From contig NZ_SNWP01000010.1 of the NCBI RefSeq assembly GCF_004361915.1, positions 1,142,050-1,206,049 on the forward strand: a stretch of DNA of 64,000 bases, written 5' to 3'. The notes beneath the pieces are model-generated. The model was not told where the DNA came from. It ran no database searches and saw nothing but the letters and a program-made list of their open reading frames with translations. Positions 25,424-35,335 of this stretch are shown here, piece after piece. A program made the position numbers and the translations under genes. Source of the DNA: Sediminibacterium goheungense (GTDB lineage Bacteria; Bacteroidota; Bacteroidia; Chitinophagales; Chitinophagaceae). Within the stretch, counting starts at the first letter, position 1. Every line of letters starts with the position of its first letter.

Positions 25424-26872
25424 TTAGTTAGTATATCCTGGGTTCTGCTGAATAACAGGGTTTGCCTGAATCTCAGCATTAGGAATTGGTAACAGGAAAC
25501 GGAAGTTGCCAGCTGGCAAAGTAGTAGCAGCATTTACTTGTGGTAAATCAGCTGTAATACGAACTACAGGCAGGTTTCTTCTTTTCAGATCCCAGAAACG
25601 GTGTCCTTCATAAGCCAGTTCCTTGAAACGCTCATCCATGATAGCGCTGATAGCAGCGTCTTTTGATGCTAACACAACAGGTGTATAACCATTGATACGG
25701 GCAGCTCTCAAAGCATTCAGATCTGCAGCAGCACCTACCAGGTCATTGTTCTCTGCACGTGCTTCAGCACGGATCAGGTACATTTCAGCGGTACGGAAAA
25801 CCTTAGCATCCGCTACGTTTTCAGCAGCTGTACCATAAGCTGTACCGGCATATTTGGTAATCAGGCGGGTATATTTACGACCAGATCCTACCAGTAATGG
25901 TTCATCTTTTGCATAAGATGAGAAACGGATATCATTTGCCTGATCATACATGTTCCAGAGTTTCTGAGAAATGGTCCAGGTAATACCACCGATATTGCTG
26001 GCACTTGCAGAAGTAGCGCGCCAGAGGCTACCGATACGACCACCCAAAGAAGCGGTACGGCTTAATTTGAAAGCAGTTTCACTGCTATTTGCATCGGTCC
26101 AGATACCTGGGAAATTAGCACGGCTGGCCAGCGGAACAGCATTGATGTATTCAGTGCTGAAAGTAACCGCATCGTTCCACTCTTTCAGGTACAGTGCAGT
26201 ACGTGCCTGTAAAGCAGAAGCAGCAGCCTGAGTAGCTCTGTAAACGTTGGTGCCAGAAAAATCTGTAGGCAGCAATGGTTTAGCAGCAGCCAGATCAGCT
26301 TTTAACTTCTGGAAATATGGCGCTACGGTGATACGTGCCTGAGGCTGTAAAGAAGGTGTTTCCATATAAGCCATAGCCAGGTCGGTACCTACAGCGCTGT
26401 TGCTGTAATAGCGGTACAGTTCGAAATGACAGAAAGCTCTCAGGAACAATGCTTCTCCTCTTAATCTTGAACGTTTTGCCTCATCGGTAGCATTTGCTGC
26501 AGTTGCAGTTGGTAACGCAGCCAACACACGGTTTACACGGTCAATGATTCTGTAATACAGGTTAAATGCTGTGTAGCTATCACGAATTGAAATGTCAGTT
26601 GAAGTGTATTGCCATTCATGAACAGTAGCTGCATTGTAGAAATCAGCAGTTACTACTTCATCTGCAAAAACCGCATTCAACAGAATACCCATTTCCACGT
26701 TCATAGCTGCATACGCACCAATGATACCTTGTTCATTGTTGGTAATTGTTTTAAGAGCCACATCACCTGCAATAAGGTCTGTTTCTTTAATCTCTACCAG
26801 TTTCTGGCAGGAAAAAAGCGTAGACACCAGCATCGCAGAGAGGATCAGTATTTTCGTTTTTTTCATTTTCAT
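25424..26872 (-). CDS. SusD/RagB-family outer-membrane lipoprotein
   Basis: The 482-residue protein has a lipobox (STLFSC, then QKLVEIKETDLIAGD) and the SusD/RagB TPR-helical layout: YRIIDRVNRVLAALPT and RGEALFLRAFCHFELYRYYS in the N-terminal part, then AEMYLIRAEARAENNDLVGAAADLNALRAARI and FKELAYEGHRFWDLKRRN near the C-terminus. SusD proteins cap the SusC channel and bind the nutrient. It lies 46 bases after its SusC partner. Typical Bacteroidota signals are intact and there is no truncation. The ligand cannot be predicted from sequence alone. Confidence 0.95.
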   Translation of the reverse strand: MKMKKTKILILSAMLVSTLFSCQKLVEIKETDLIAGDVALKTITNNEQGIIGAYAAMNVEMGILLNAVFADEVVTADFYNAATVHEWQYTSTDISIRDSYTAFNLYYRIIDRVNRVLAALPTATAANATDEAKRSRLRGEALFLRAFCHFELYRYYSNSAVGTDLAMAYMETPSLQPQARITVAPYFQKLKADLAAAKPLLPTDFSGTNVYRATQAAASALQARTALYLKEWNDAVTFSTEYINAVPLASRANFPGIWTDANSSETAFKLSRTASLGGRIGSLWRATSASASNIGGITWTISQKLWNMYDQANDIRFSSYAKDEPLLVGSGRKYTRLITKYAGTAYGTAAENVADAKVFRTAEMYLIRAEARAENNDLVGAAADLNALRAARINGYTPVVLASKDAAISAIMDERFKELAYEGHRFWDLKRRNLPVVRITADLPQVNAATTLPAGNFRFLLPIPNAEIQANPVIQQNPGYTN

Positions 26873-26918
26873 TGTTTTAGAAATTCTATAATGAATACTA
26901 ATATCTTATTCTGTTGGA

Positions 26919-29900
26919 TTAGAAATTAATATCCAGACCAGCTACGAACATTTTAGGGTTAGGGTATTCGTTCAAGCTGATATTGTTTCCATCTTCAGGA
27001 TCCAGACCTTTCCATGGGCTCCAGATAGCCAGGTTCTGTGCTTGCACATAGAAACGAGCACCTTTGATAATTGTCTTACCGCTACCCAATTTAATAGCTG
27101 GAATCTGATAAGAAACATTCAGGTTTCTGAAACGCAGGAACTTAGCATCATTCAGATCAGAAGAAGTAAATCCTCTGTCATAAGCTGAAGACTGAAATGG
27201 CTTAACATCACCTGGCTTCTGCCACTGACCATCGATCAGTTCACGTGAAGCACGTACTGCTCCATGGTAACCTGGGGTACCGCGGGTAATCCAGTTACGG
27301 GTATTATCACTTCTTATTACATCAAACTGATAAGAGAATAATGCAGAAACTGTGATGGCTTTGTAACGAACTTCTAAAGTAGCACCACCTACATGTTTAG
27401 GAAGGTAGGTACCAAACTTAGCAAACTGACCAGCTTGTGCAGGGTCTAATGTTTCTTTACCATCCTGAGTTTCAAAACGAGGACGACCAGTTGCAGGGTC
27501 AGCACCTAAATAGTTGTAAGTATAGTGTGAACCATAAGGCAGACCTTTTCTGATTACGAAAGTTCCAAGGAAATATTCGTTAACCAGACCCAGGTCTTCA
27601 ATAGTATTGGTATTGATAGCATGGTTTACAGACAGATTCACATTGAAATCTTTCTGTCTAACCACATCTACAGAACCTTGAAACTCAAAACCTTTATTGG
27701 TCATGACACCCGCATTGATGCTCAGGCTTCCGAAACCGGTAGTTCCTGACAATGGCTGGCTTACAAACAGGTCAATGGTTTTGTTCTTATAATATTCTAC
27801 GCTGAATTTAGCACGGTTGTTCCATACTGCGAAGTCAACACCTAAGTTGAATTTCTGGATACGCTCAATTTTCAGATCGGGGTTACCAGGGGTTGTAGGT
27901 GCCTGACCAGTAATGGTAGAACCAGCATAGTTGGTTACACCAAACTGTGGTAACTGTGGACCCTGGAAGTTGGTAATACCAGACAATGGAACACCATAAC
28001 CTGCAGTTGGAATAGAACCGATATTCGGTACAATACCATAGCTCACACGCAGTTTCAACTCATTAAAGATTTTCTGGTTGGCCATGAATTTCTCCTGTAA
28101 GCTGTTCCAGATAAAACCTGCAGACCAACTGGTGATCTCACGGTTAGCTGAGTTAACGATACGTGAAGTACCATCACGACGGATATTTGCGTTGATTGAG
28201 TAACGGTTGTCGTAAGTATATCTTGCAGTTGCAAAATAAGAACGGATACCGAAACCACTCTTCGCACTAGATGCGTTCTGAGGATAAGTAGTCTGACCAG
28301 TGCTGATAGGCAATGCACCTGCACCCTGACCAGTTTCAGTCAAACGTGGATCCAAGTTAAACAAAGTAAAGCCCAATGCTTTCTGATAACCACGAACGGC
28401 TTCAAAATAAGCACCTGCTTCTACTTCATGAATACCAAAACGTTTAGAGAAGTTCAGACTGGTAGTATTGATGAACTGAGAAATCATTCTGTTTGATTCC
28501 TGAGCCAGACCAGACTGGAAAGTCTGTAAAGAACCGATAAAAGAATTCGGGTTTACATAACGGGAGAACTGATCGTTAGAAACGTCCAGACCAAAAATGT
28601 TACGTAAAGTCAGAGAAGGCAGAATCTTATACGCAAGGTTCAGACCAGCATTGATTTTGATCTGGTTTTGCAGTAAAGAAGAGTTCTGAATACCTTCCAG
28701 AAGGTTCGCTACCTGACGTAACGCTAAAGATGTACTGGTACCAAAACGGAGTGTTCCATCAGGATTGTATGGGTTCTCATAGGTTTTGGCACGGTAGGTC
28801 ATCTGGAAAGGGTTACGTGGGCTGTTACCCAATTGCTCACCTTCAGAGAATCTTGTTTTTGAAAAACCAATAGTAGCACTTAAGCCAACAGTTAACTTAT
28901 CAGCAGTATGGTCTACGTTGAAACGTGTAGTATAACGTTTCAGGCTAGAACCAAGGTCAATACCTTCCTGATCAAAATAAGAACCAGAAAGATAGAATCT
29001 TGTTTTTTCATTACCACCAGACATATTCAGTTCATGCGACTGAGTAATACCCTGACGGTAGAAAACATTTGCATAATCAATATCGATAGCACCAATACTA
29101 TCCAGCATTCTTTGCTTGGTTGCAGCGGTCATACCGGTAGGAATAGCTGGATTCAGTGGAGAATAAACCCATCCTGGCGTACCACCTAATTTTTCACGCT
29201 CTTCATAAGCGAGCATTTCTTTGGTATTCATCAGGTTCAAACGGTCAAAGTTTGGACGCTGTGTGAAACCTACCTGTGTACGGTATTGGAAATTGGTAGC
29301 ACCTGCTTTACCTCTTTTGGTAGTGATAACAATTACACCGGTACCACCACGTGCACCATACAGTGCAGCAGCGTTCGCATCTTTCAATACGGTCAGTGAT
29401 TCGAAATCATTAGGGTTGATAGTCTGGAAATCCGCAGCTGGAGTAGGTACTCCATCAATGATATACAAAGGCTGCGCACCCGCACCCTGAATGGATTGTA
29501 CACCACGGATTGTGATGGTTGGACTTGAACCTGGCTGACCAGAGCTTGAGTTAACAAGCATACCGGGTGCACGACCCTGTAAAGCCTGATCGAAAGAACC
29601 CACAGGTACCGTTTCAACCGCTTTAGCGCTGATAACAGCAGCAGCACCGGCAAACTGTGTTTTTCTTTCACGGGCATAACCTGTTACAACCACTTCTTCC
29701 AGTGATTTGGTTTCAGGATTCAGTGAAGCATTAACCACAGAACCTCTGATGGGAAGCTCAATGCGGTCATAACCCACAAACATAAAAGTGATTGTTTTGG
29801 CGCCTGCAGCAACAGAAATGCGGTAAGTACCGGCACCATCTGTTAAAGCATTCGTGCTGCCAGAAGATACAGTAACACCAACAAGCGGCTGGCCTGTTTT

Positions 29901-29996
29901 TTGGTCTGTTACTTTACCTGTAACGGTTTGGTTTTGGGCCCAAACCTGCGCAATGGATAACAATGCGCACAGAACGACTGTAACGAATTTTCTCAT
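26919..29996 (-). CDS. SusC/RagA-family TonB-dependent outer-membrane transporter
   Basis: The 1025-residue protein has a signal peptide (MRKFVTVVLCALLSIAQVWA), a carboxypeptidase-regulatory-like domain (VTGKVTDQKTGQPLVGVTV), a TonB-box region (EEVVVTGYA), the plug domain (VPVGSFDQALQGRAPGML, then TIRGVQSIQGAGAQPLYIIDG) and a C-terminal beta-barrel ending MFVAGLDINF. With SusD it imports a nutrient across the outer membrane by TonB energy. No anti-sigma FecR gene or sugar/peptide-degrading enzyme is adjacent, so the substrate is unknown. Confidence 0.95.
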   Translation of the reverse strand: MRKFVTVVLCALLSIAQVWAQNQTVTGKVTDQKTGQPLVGVTVSSGSTNALTDGAGTYRISVAAGAKTITFMFVGYDRIELPIRGSVVNASLNPETKSLEEVVVTGYARERKTQFAGAAAVISAKAVETVPVGSFDQALQGRAPGMLVNSSSGQPGSSPTITIRGVQSIQGAGAQPLYIIDGVPTPAADFQTINPNDFESLTVLKDANAAALYGARGGTGVIVITTKRGKAGATNFQYRTQVGFTQRPNFDRLNLMNTKEMLAYEEREKLGGTPGWVYSPLNPAIPTGMTAATKQRMLDSIGAIDIDYANVFYRQGITQSHELNMSGGNEKTRFYLSGSYFDQEGIDLGSSLKRYTTRFNVDHTADKLTVGLSATIGFSKTRFSEGEQLGNSPRNPFQMTYRAKTYENPYNPDGTLRFGTSTSLALRQVANLLEGIQNSSLLQNQIKINAGLNLAYKILPSLTLRNIFGLDVSNDQFSRYVNPNSFIGSLQTFQSGLAQESNRMISQFINTTSLNFSKRFGIHEVEAGAYFEAVRGYQKALGFTLFNLDPRLTETGQGAGALPISTGQTTYPQNASSAKSGFGIRSYFATARYTYDNRYSINANIRRDGTSRIVNSANREITSWSAGFIWNSLQEKFMANQKIFNELKLRVSYGIVPNIGSIPTAGYGVPLSGITNFQGPQLPQFGVTNYAGSTITGQAPTTPGNPDLKIERIQKFNLGVDFAVWNNRAKFSVEYYKNKTIDLFVSQPLSGTTGFGSLSINAGVMTNKGFEFQGSVDVVRQKDFNVNLSVNHAINTNTIEDLGLVNEYFLGTFVIRKGLPYGSHYTYNYLGADPATGRPRFETQDGKETLDPAQAGQFAKFGTYLPKHVGGATLEVRYKAITVSALFSYQFDVIRSDNTRNWITRGTPGYHGAVRASRELIDGQWQKPGDVKPFQSSAYDRGFTSSDLNDAKFLRFRNLNVSYQIPAIKLGSGKTIIKGARFYVQAQNLAIWSPWKGLDPEDGNNISLNEYPNPKMFVAGLDINF

Positions 29997-30400
29997 ATTT
30001 CAGTTTTTAAATAAAAAATGCGATCCGCAATTTAGTTAAAGAAAACATAAATGCACACTAATGGACAGGCTTTAAAGACAAAATGCTGCGTTTTTTGGGG
30101 GAGAATAAACAAAAACAAATAATTAATATGTGTATTTTGTTATTTGTAAATTGATTACCAAACAAATTAAAAATAAAATTATATTAACGATTCTTAGCTT
30201 TCCGAAAAAAATGTTTATCATGTCTGATATCTACATTGAAATAATCATGGCATGATGATACAGAATTGCTGAATGCTAAAGTTGATTAAACAATAAAATG
30301 ATAATCAGTATTTTATAGAATAATAAAGCCGGTATGCGAATGCATACCGGCTTTACATAATTTACAAACAAGCATTCTTTGCCTGATGTGTATATAGTGA
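29997..30400. other. 404-base gap between the two SusC/SusD pairs
   Basis: No gene is supported here. It holds the SusD terminator of the upstream pair (30325-30354), an AT-rich stretch (30110-30180) and a small palindrome, ATCATGGCATGAT (30244-30256). The promoter of the first SusC should lie here, but no convincing TAnnTTTG box was found on the minus strand, which hints at a regulated or alternative-sigma promoter. Confidence 0.5.
30325..30354 (-). terminator. Terminator-like hairpin after the second SusD
   Basis: AAAGCCGGTATGC (30325-30337) and GCATACCGGCTTT (30342-30354) make a perfect 13-bp stem with a 4-nt loop. On the minus strand it lies 46 bases after the SusD stop. The T-run following is short (the stem itself ends TTT, then ATTATT). 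Confidence 0.75.
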
Positions 30401-31861
30401 TTAGTTATCTACACATAATGGGTTCAATAACAACTCACTCGAAGAAATGGGCCAGATATATTGCTGAGCCGTTGCTGGAATGGCAGCAACACCTGGTTTA
30501 GCAGGCAGTGGTAAGCCTAAACGTGTAAGATCGGTACCACGCAATCCTTCGCCCAGAAACTCAATTCTTCTTTCATTTACGATCGCATTCGCCAGCGCAT
30601 CAGCATTGGCAAAATTCAATGCAGTGAAAACAGTAGTGGCGTCTGAACGACCACGTACAGCATTCAACAGTGCGATGGCCTGTGCATCTACCGTATTGGT
30701 TGAACGCACACGTGCTTCTGCCAGGTTCAATAATACTTCTGCATAACGCATTACAGGAGCCGGATCAATAAAGGTTGACGGCACACTGTACTTGGTGAGG
30801 TAACTTTTACCACTGAATACCTGTACGAAACTTCTTCTTCTGTCGGTTGGTAACCAGCCGGCATCAGAAATAATACCAGTAGAGAGTAAAGAATATTCAC
30901 CGTTACCGCCATTAAAAGCAGAAGGTCCATAGTAATAACCTAACTGATTCTGTGTACCAGGTTGCTCATTGGATGCAAATGGCATTGACAAAATTGATTC
31001 AGTTGTAAAATAGTTCGTGGTGAACATGGTTCTGTAATCAGCCTGTAACGCATGAGCCACACCTGTTGAAGCGGTAAAAGGTGCTGTAGCACTTACAATT
31101 TTATTGGCTTCTGTAATCACATCCGCATAACGACGCATACTCAGTAACACACGTGTTTTCAAAGCAATAGCCGTATTTCTATGTGCACGGGTAGTATTCA
31201 GTGTGGCGTTGGCATTGGTTAACGGCAGATTCTGCTCAGCAAATGTAAGATCCGCCAATATCTGCGTATACACTTCGCCTACAGTAGCACGGGCAAGTGC
31301 ATAATTATCAGAACCGGTATTTCCTTTCAAACGAAGAGGTACACCTGGTTTGCTACCATTACCATCCCAGAAAGGACGGGCATACAGTTGTAACAGTGAA
31401 TAATAACTCAGGGCACGAAGCAGACGTGCTTCACCAAGAAAATTATTCGACAAAGTAGCACCCACCACATTCGTACCCTTTGCCGCCATACCATCAATGA
31501 ATACATTGGCCAGGTTAATTACGTAGTATGCACGTGACCAATGGTTCAATACACTGTTAGTAGAACTGTTGGCAGGCGTATAGTTCCATACATCGAAACC
31601 GGTTACCACATTGGTACGGTCGTTCATGAATTCTTCACCGCGGATATCATTGAAGATCTGATAACGACCTCCGTACATACCCGCGTTTTTAATAGAGGCA
31701 TAAATCGCACGCACCTGTCCTTCAATTCTGTCTTTGCTATCGAAAGCCGTCAGATCAGAAATGGCATTGGTAGGTACCGGGTTTATGAATTTGTCTTTGG
31801 CGCAGGAGGTCAATTGAACCACCGCTGCAGCCATGATCACATATAATAGTTTCTTTTTCAT
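30401..31861 (-). CDS. SusD/RagB-family outer-membrane lipoprotein (second pair)
   Basis: The 486-residue protein has a lipobox (VVQLTSC near residue 20) and SusD-type helices: LLRALSYYSLLQLYARPFW, RNTAIALKTRVLLSMRRYADVI, MRYAEVLLNLAEARVRS and NERRIEFLGEGLRGTDLTRLGL. It lies 24 bases after its SusC partner and would cap that transporter and bind its ligand. It is distinct in sequence from the first pair, so the two systems probably import different substrates. No start or frame problem is visible. Confidence 0.95.
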   Translation of the reverse strand: MKKKLLYVIMAAAVVQLTSCAKDKFINPVPTNAISDLTAFDSKDRIEGQVRAIYASIKNAGMYGGRYQIFNDIRGEEFMNDRTNVVTGFDVWNYTPANSSTNSVLNHWSRAYYVINLANVFIDGMAAKGTNVVGATLSNNFLGEARLLRALSYYSLLQLYARPFWDGNGSKPGVPLRLKGNTGSDNYALARATVGEVYTQILADLTFAEQNLPLTNANATLNTTRAHRNTAIALKTRVLLSMRRYADVITEANKIVSATAPFTASTGVAHALQADYRTMFTTNYFTTESILSMPFASNEQPGTQNQLGYYYGPSAFNGGNGEYSLLSTGIISDAGWLPTDRRRSFVQVFSGKSYLTKYSVPSTFIDPAPVMRYAEVLLNLAEARVRSTNTVDAQAIALLNAVRGRSDATTVFTALNFANADALANAIVNERRIEFLGEGLRGTDLTRLGLPLPAKPGVAAIPATAQQYIWPISSSELLLNPLCVDN

Positions 31862-31885
31862 TTTACTGCATTAATAGGTTAACAA

Positions 31886-34800
31886 TTAAAATCCTACATT
31901 CAATCCAACAGTTAAACCTCTCTGGTTAGCTACTGTGTTTCTGTCTACACCAAAGTTGGTAGTACCGTTACCATTAGAGGAAACCTCAGGATCCGGACCG
32001 GGATATTTGGTGAGGATCAACAGGTTGTTTCCATTGATATAGAAACGTGCACTGCTAACTTTGATTTTTTCCAGTAAGGATTTTGGCAGGTTATAGCCTA
32101 TTGTCAGTGTTCTCAGTTTTACAAAGTCGCCTTTGAACACATTGATATCAAGCGGGAATGATGAACCATTTGATACGTTATCACCAAAAATAGGCTTTGG
32201 TATATCGGTTACATCACCGGCTTTCTGCCATCTTCTCAATACCGCAGTTTCATTGTTCCAGAAACGCTGATCTCTTAAACCAGCCTGTGTACCATAATAG
32301 ATCCAGTTACCGAACTGATAAGTTAATAAGGCAGTCAATTCAAATCCTTTGAAACGGAATGTATTTTCCCAACCACCAAATACTTTAGGATTGGTGTTCT
32401 TATATACTACCGCATCAGCATTACTTACTGTACCTGCTGTAGTACCATCAGAGAACATAAATCTTGACTGACCTGCAGGAGCCACATGCTGGAAGTAAAC
32501 ATCACGACCAGCAGCATTTACAAAGATTCTGCGGCCAGTAGCAGGATCAACTCCTTTTGTACGGGTAACAAAAATCATAGAAATAGGATGACCTGGCAAT
32601 GTGATACTAGGATTCTCCAGACCACCGGTAGAACCTATAATATTATTGATGCCAGGTGCCAGTGATGTTACTTTATTGGCGTTGGTAGACAGGTTGAAAG
32701 AAGTATTCCAGCTGAAATCTTTTTTACTTACCGCATTCCAGTTTACCTGGAACTCGAAACCTCTGTTATACATGGTACCAATATTCTGTGGAATAGTTGA
32801 AGGCAGACCAGCAGAAGGAGGTTGTGGTACAAATAATAAGAGACCGTTGTTGTTACTATTGTAATAACCGATCTCAGCAGTGATCTTATCTTTCAGGATA
32901 CCGAAATTAATTCCGATATCTGTTTTCTTACTGGTTTCCCAGGTAAGGTTGGGGTTACCAGCCTGGCTATAGGGTACAGTTGCATTACCACCATATAAAC
33001 CAGATCCGAATTGTGATAAGGAAGCAAAGTTACCCAGACCTCCGATATTACCCACTTTACCATAGCTGGCCCTAACTTTGAAACTGCTGAATACACGATC
33101 CAGTTTCGCAGCACTCCAGAATTTCTCATTCATTACTTCCCATCCTGCAGATACACCCCAGAAAGTACCATATTTGGTATTGGCACCCAGTTGAGATGCT
33201 CCATCTCTCCTCAGATTACCCGTTAAGTAATATTTGCGATCGTAGTTATACTGAACACGACCAAATTCAGAATACAGGTAGTTTTCACCTACAGATAAAC
33301 CAGCAGTGTTTGGTGTGGCCCACCCACCCTGAATATTAGTAAACGCAGGGTCAGATACCGTAATACGATTCAAACCATAACCGTTGTTATCAGATTTCTG
33401 GTGTTCAATACCAGCTAATGCACTCACAGTATGTTTTTCACCAAAGGTTTTGTCAAACTGCAAAGTAGTAGTCCATACCCATCTTTTATTTTTGCTGAAG
33501 TTGGAAGTTACTGAACCCGTAGAAGAGAAACCTTCACCGGAAATGGGATGGAAGAAGGCGTCATTATCAGACAACACATAATCAATACCATAAGTGGTAC
33601 GACCAGTTAACCAGCTAAATGGTTTGATTTGGGCATACACATTACCGATGATGTGATCGATGTAGTTATCGTTACGGTTCAGATCCAACTGAATAACCGG
33701 GTTGTTAAAACCTACTTGTCCTTGTTTGTTATTCATTACACCAATCAGGGCACCATTGTAGTTATATGTACCATCGTTATTGTATGGAGAAATATTGGGA
33801 GCAGTTACCAGCGCCACACGACCCAAACCTGCCGTTGCGAACGCATCACCTAATGAGCCAGAGCTAACAGCAGCCAGGTTTTTCTCAGATGAATACTGGA
33901 TTTTACCACCTATATTTATTGCTTTACCTACTTTATGATCCACATTCATCGTCAATGATAAACGTCTGTAATCATTTCGTTTGATAATACCTTCCTGTTC
34001 AGTATAACCGGCAGAAAAATAGTAACTGGTTGATTCATTCGCACCTGATACGCTGATCGTGTTGCTGTGTTGTACGCCTGTACGGTATACATAATCATAC
34101 CAACGTGTATTGATCGGCTGGCCGTTAGGACCATTTGTTAAAGCAAAAGCATTCGTAGCTGCATTGAAAGTTCCAGCATTCACCAACGCTTCGTTTTTGT
34201 AATCAGTATACTGAAAAGCATTCATCAGTTCAGGTAAACGCTGAACCTGACTAAAACCTACCCAGCTATCCAGGGTAACTTTTGAACGCCCTACTTTACC
34301 CTTTTTAGTTGTGATAAACAATACACCATTGGCAGCACGACTACCGTAGATAGCGGTTGCGGCTGCATCTTTGGCAACGTCTACACTCTCAATATCGTTA
34401 GGGTTAATGCTCGCCAGAATATTACCTGCAGAACTGGTGGAACTAAAGTCTCCTGTGAACATTGGCACCCCATCCAGTACAATCAAAGGATAAGAAGAAA
34501 GAGAAATAGAGTTGGTACCACGGATACGGATTACAGGGGGTGAATTCAATACACCACTTGGAATGGTAACCTGCACACCTGCAGCACGACCACCCAGTGC
34601 CTGATCAAAACTCTGTGTTGGCTTGTTGGCCAGGGCCTCGCCTTTTACACTGGCAATACTACCCGTAATTTCTTTTTTCTTCTGTGTACCATAACCCACC
34701 ACCACTACTTCAGACAAGGATTTGTCTTCTTCAGTCATGCTTACGGTAATGGAATTTTTGTCGGAAATGCTGGCATCGAGAATGTTGAAGCCAACATAAC

Positions 34801-35023
34801 TGAAACGAAGAGATCTCACATTTGCGGCCACCTGAATGGTGAAATTACCCGCATTGTCTGTAACGGTTTTCCTATCGGAACCCGCTGAAACGGTAACACC
34901 TGAGAGTGGTGCCCCTTTCGAATCCGTAACCTTACCAGTGAAGGTACGGCTGGTCTGTGCCTGAAGCTGAGCCATAAATAGCACAGCACTGGCAACAAGT
35001 GCCATTAATTTTCTCATGCGCAT
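31886..35023 (-). CDS. SusC/RagA-family TonB-dependent outer-membrane transporter (second pair)
   Basis: The 1045-residue protein has a signal peptide (ALVASAVLFMAQLQAQ), a CarboxypepD_reg-like domain (FTGKVTDSKGAPLSGVTV), the TonB-box region (LSEVVVVGYGTQKKKEITG), a plug domain (NKPTQSFDQALGGRAAGVQ and IRIRGTNSISLSSYPLIVLDG) and a beta-barrel ending RGLTVGLNVGF. It imports an unknown nutrient with its SusD partner. An ATG two codons in (34...MRKLMALV) is an equally good start. The upstream gap is rich in dyads and lacks a clear housekeeping promoter. Confidence 0.95.
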   Translation of the reverse strand: MRMRKLMALVASAVLFMAQLQAQTSRTFTGKVTDSKGAPLSGVTVSAGSDRKTVTDNAGNFTIQVAANVRSLRFSYVGFNILDASISDKNSITVSMTEEDKSLSEVVVVGYGTQKKKEITGSIASVKGEALANKPTQSFDQALGGRAAGVQVTIPSGVLNSPPVIRIRGTNSISLSSYPLIVLDGVPMFTGDFSSTSSAGNILASINPNDIESVDVAKDAAATAIYGSRAANGVLFITTKKGKVGRSKVTLDSWVGFSQVQRLPELMNAFQYTDYKNEALVNAGTFNAATNAFALTNGPNGQPINTRWYDYVYRTGVQHSNTISVSGANESTSYYFSAGYTEQEGIIKRNDYRRLSLTMNVDHKVGKAINIGGKIQYSSEKNLAAVSSGSLGDAFATAGLGRVALVTAPNISPYNNDGTYNYNGALIGVMNNKQGQVGFNNPVIQLDLNRNDNYIDHIIGNVYAQIKPFSWLTGRTTYGIDYVLSDNDAFFHPISGEGFSSTGSVTSNFSKNKRWVWTTTLQFDKTFGEKHTVSALAGIEHQKSDNNGYGLNRITVSDPAFTNIQGGWATPNTAGLSVGENYLYSEFGRVQYNYDRKYYLTGNLRRDGASQLGANTKYGTFWGVSAGWEVMNEKFWSAAKLDRVFSSFKVRASYGKVGNIGGLGNFASLSQFGSGLYGGNATVPYSQAGNPNLTWETSKKTDIGINFGILKDKITAEIGYYNSNNNGLLLFVPQPPSAGLPSTIPQNIGTMYNRGFEFQVNWNAVSKKDFSWNTSFNLSTNANKVTSLAPGINNIIGSTGGLENPSITLPGHPISMIFVTRTKGVDPATGRRIFVNAAGRDVYFQHVAPAGQSRFMFSDGTTAGTVSNADAVVYKNTNPKVFGGWENTFRFKGFELTALLTYQFGNWIYYGTQAGLRDQRFWNNETAVLRRWQKAGDVTDIPKPIFGDNVSNGSSFPLDINVFKGDFVKLRTLTIGYNLPKSLLEKIKVSSARFYINGNNLLILTKYPGPDPEVSSNGNGTTNFGVDRNTVANQRGLTVGLNVGF

Positions 35024-35335
35024 TTAGTTTTAGGTTTATATAGAATTGCTAAATTTAGACAGTCGTGTTTATAAAAACGCTGTTTGACCTAAAAAAAAGA
35101 TGCTTTTACCGAAAAAGAAGAATAAAATCGAACTGTTTAAAATATTCACATAAGTATAAAAATCTAATAATCAATTACTAGCACATCACTGTGGAGAGCC
35201 CCGGCCTATGTGAAAAATCATTCACATGGAATATATTCCGTTTCAGTATAAACTGAAAACAGTATATATACTTCAAAAAATCAGACTAATATTCGGGTAC
35301 GCGAATACTTATCCTGTATTTTAAATGGATCCTCT
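35024..35335. other. 312-base gap with a cluster of palindromes upstream of the second SusC
   Basis: No gene is supported. Within 35208-35272 lie four consecutive dyads: ATGTGAA/TTCACAT (35208-35227), GGAATATATTCC (35228-35239), TTTCAGT/ACTGAAA (35241-35258) and AGTATATATACT (35261-35272). None is followed by a T-tract. They may be operator sites for the SusCD operon or a structured end of the upstream transporter transcript. No clear TAnnTTTG box was found on the minus strand. Confidence 0.5.

Noticed and set aside
25096..25533. Minus-strand open frame of 145 residues after the first SusD
   Set aside because: It overlaps the SusD 3' end in another frame, reads through the SusD terminator and shows no recognisable domain.
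29997..30400. Search for an anti-sigma (FecR) or sensor gene between the SusCD pairs
   Set aside because: No open frame of suitable length or motif was found in this gap.
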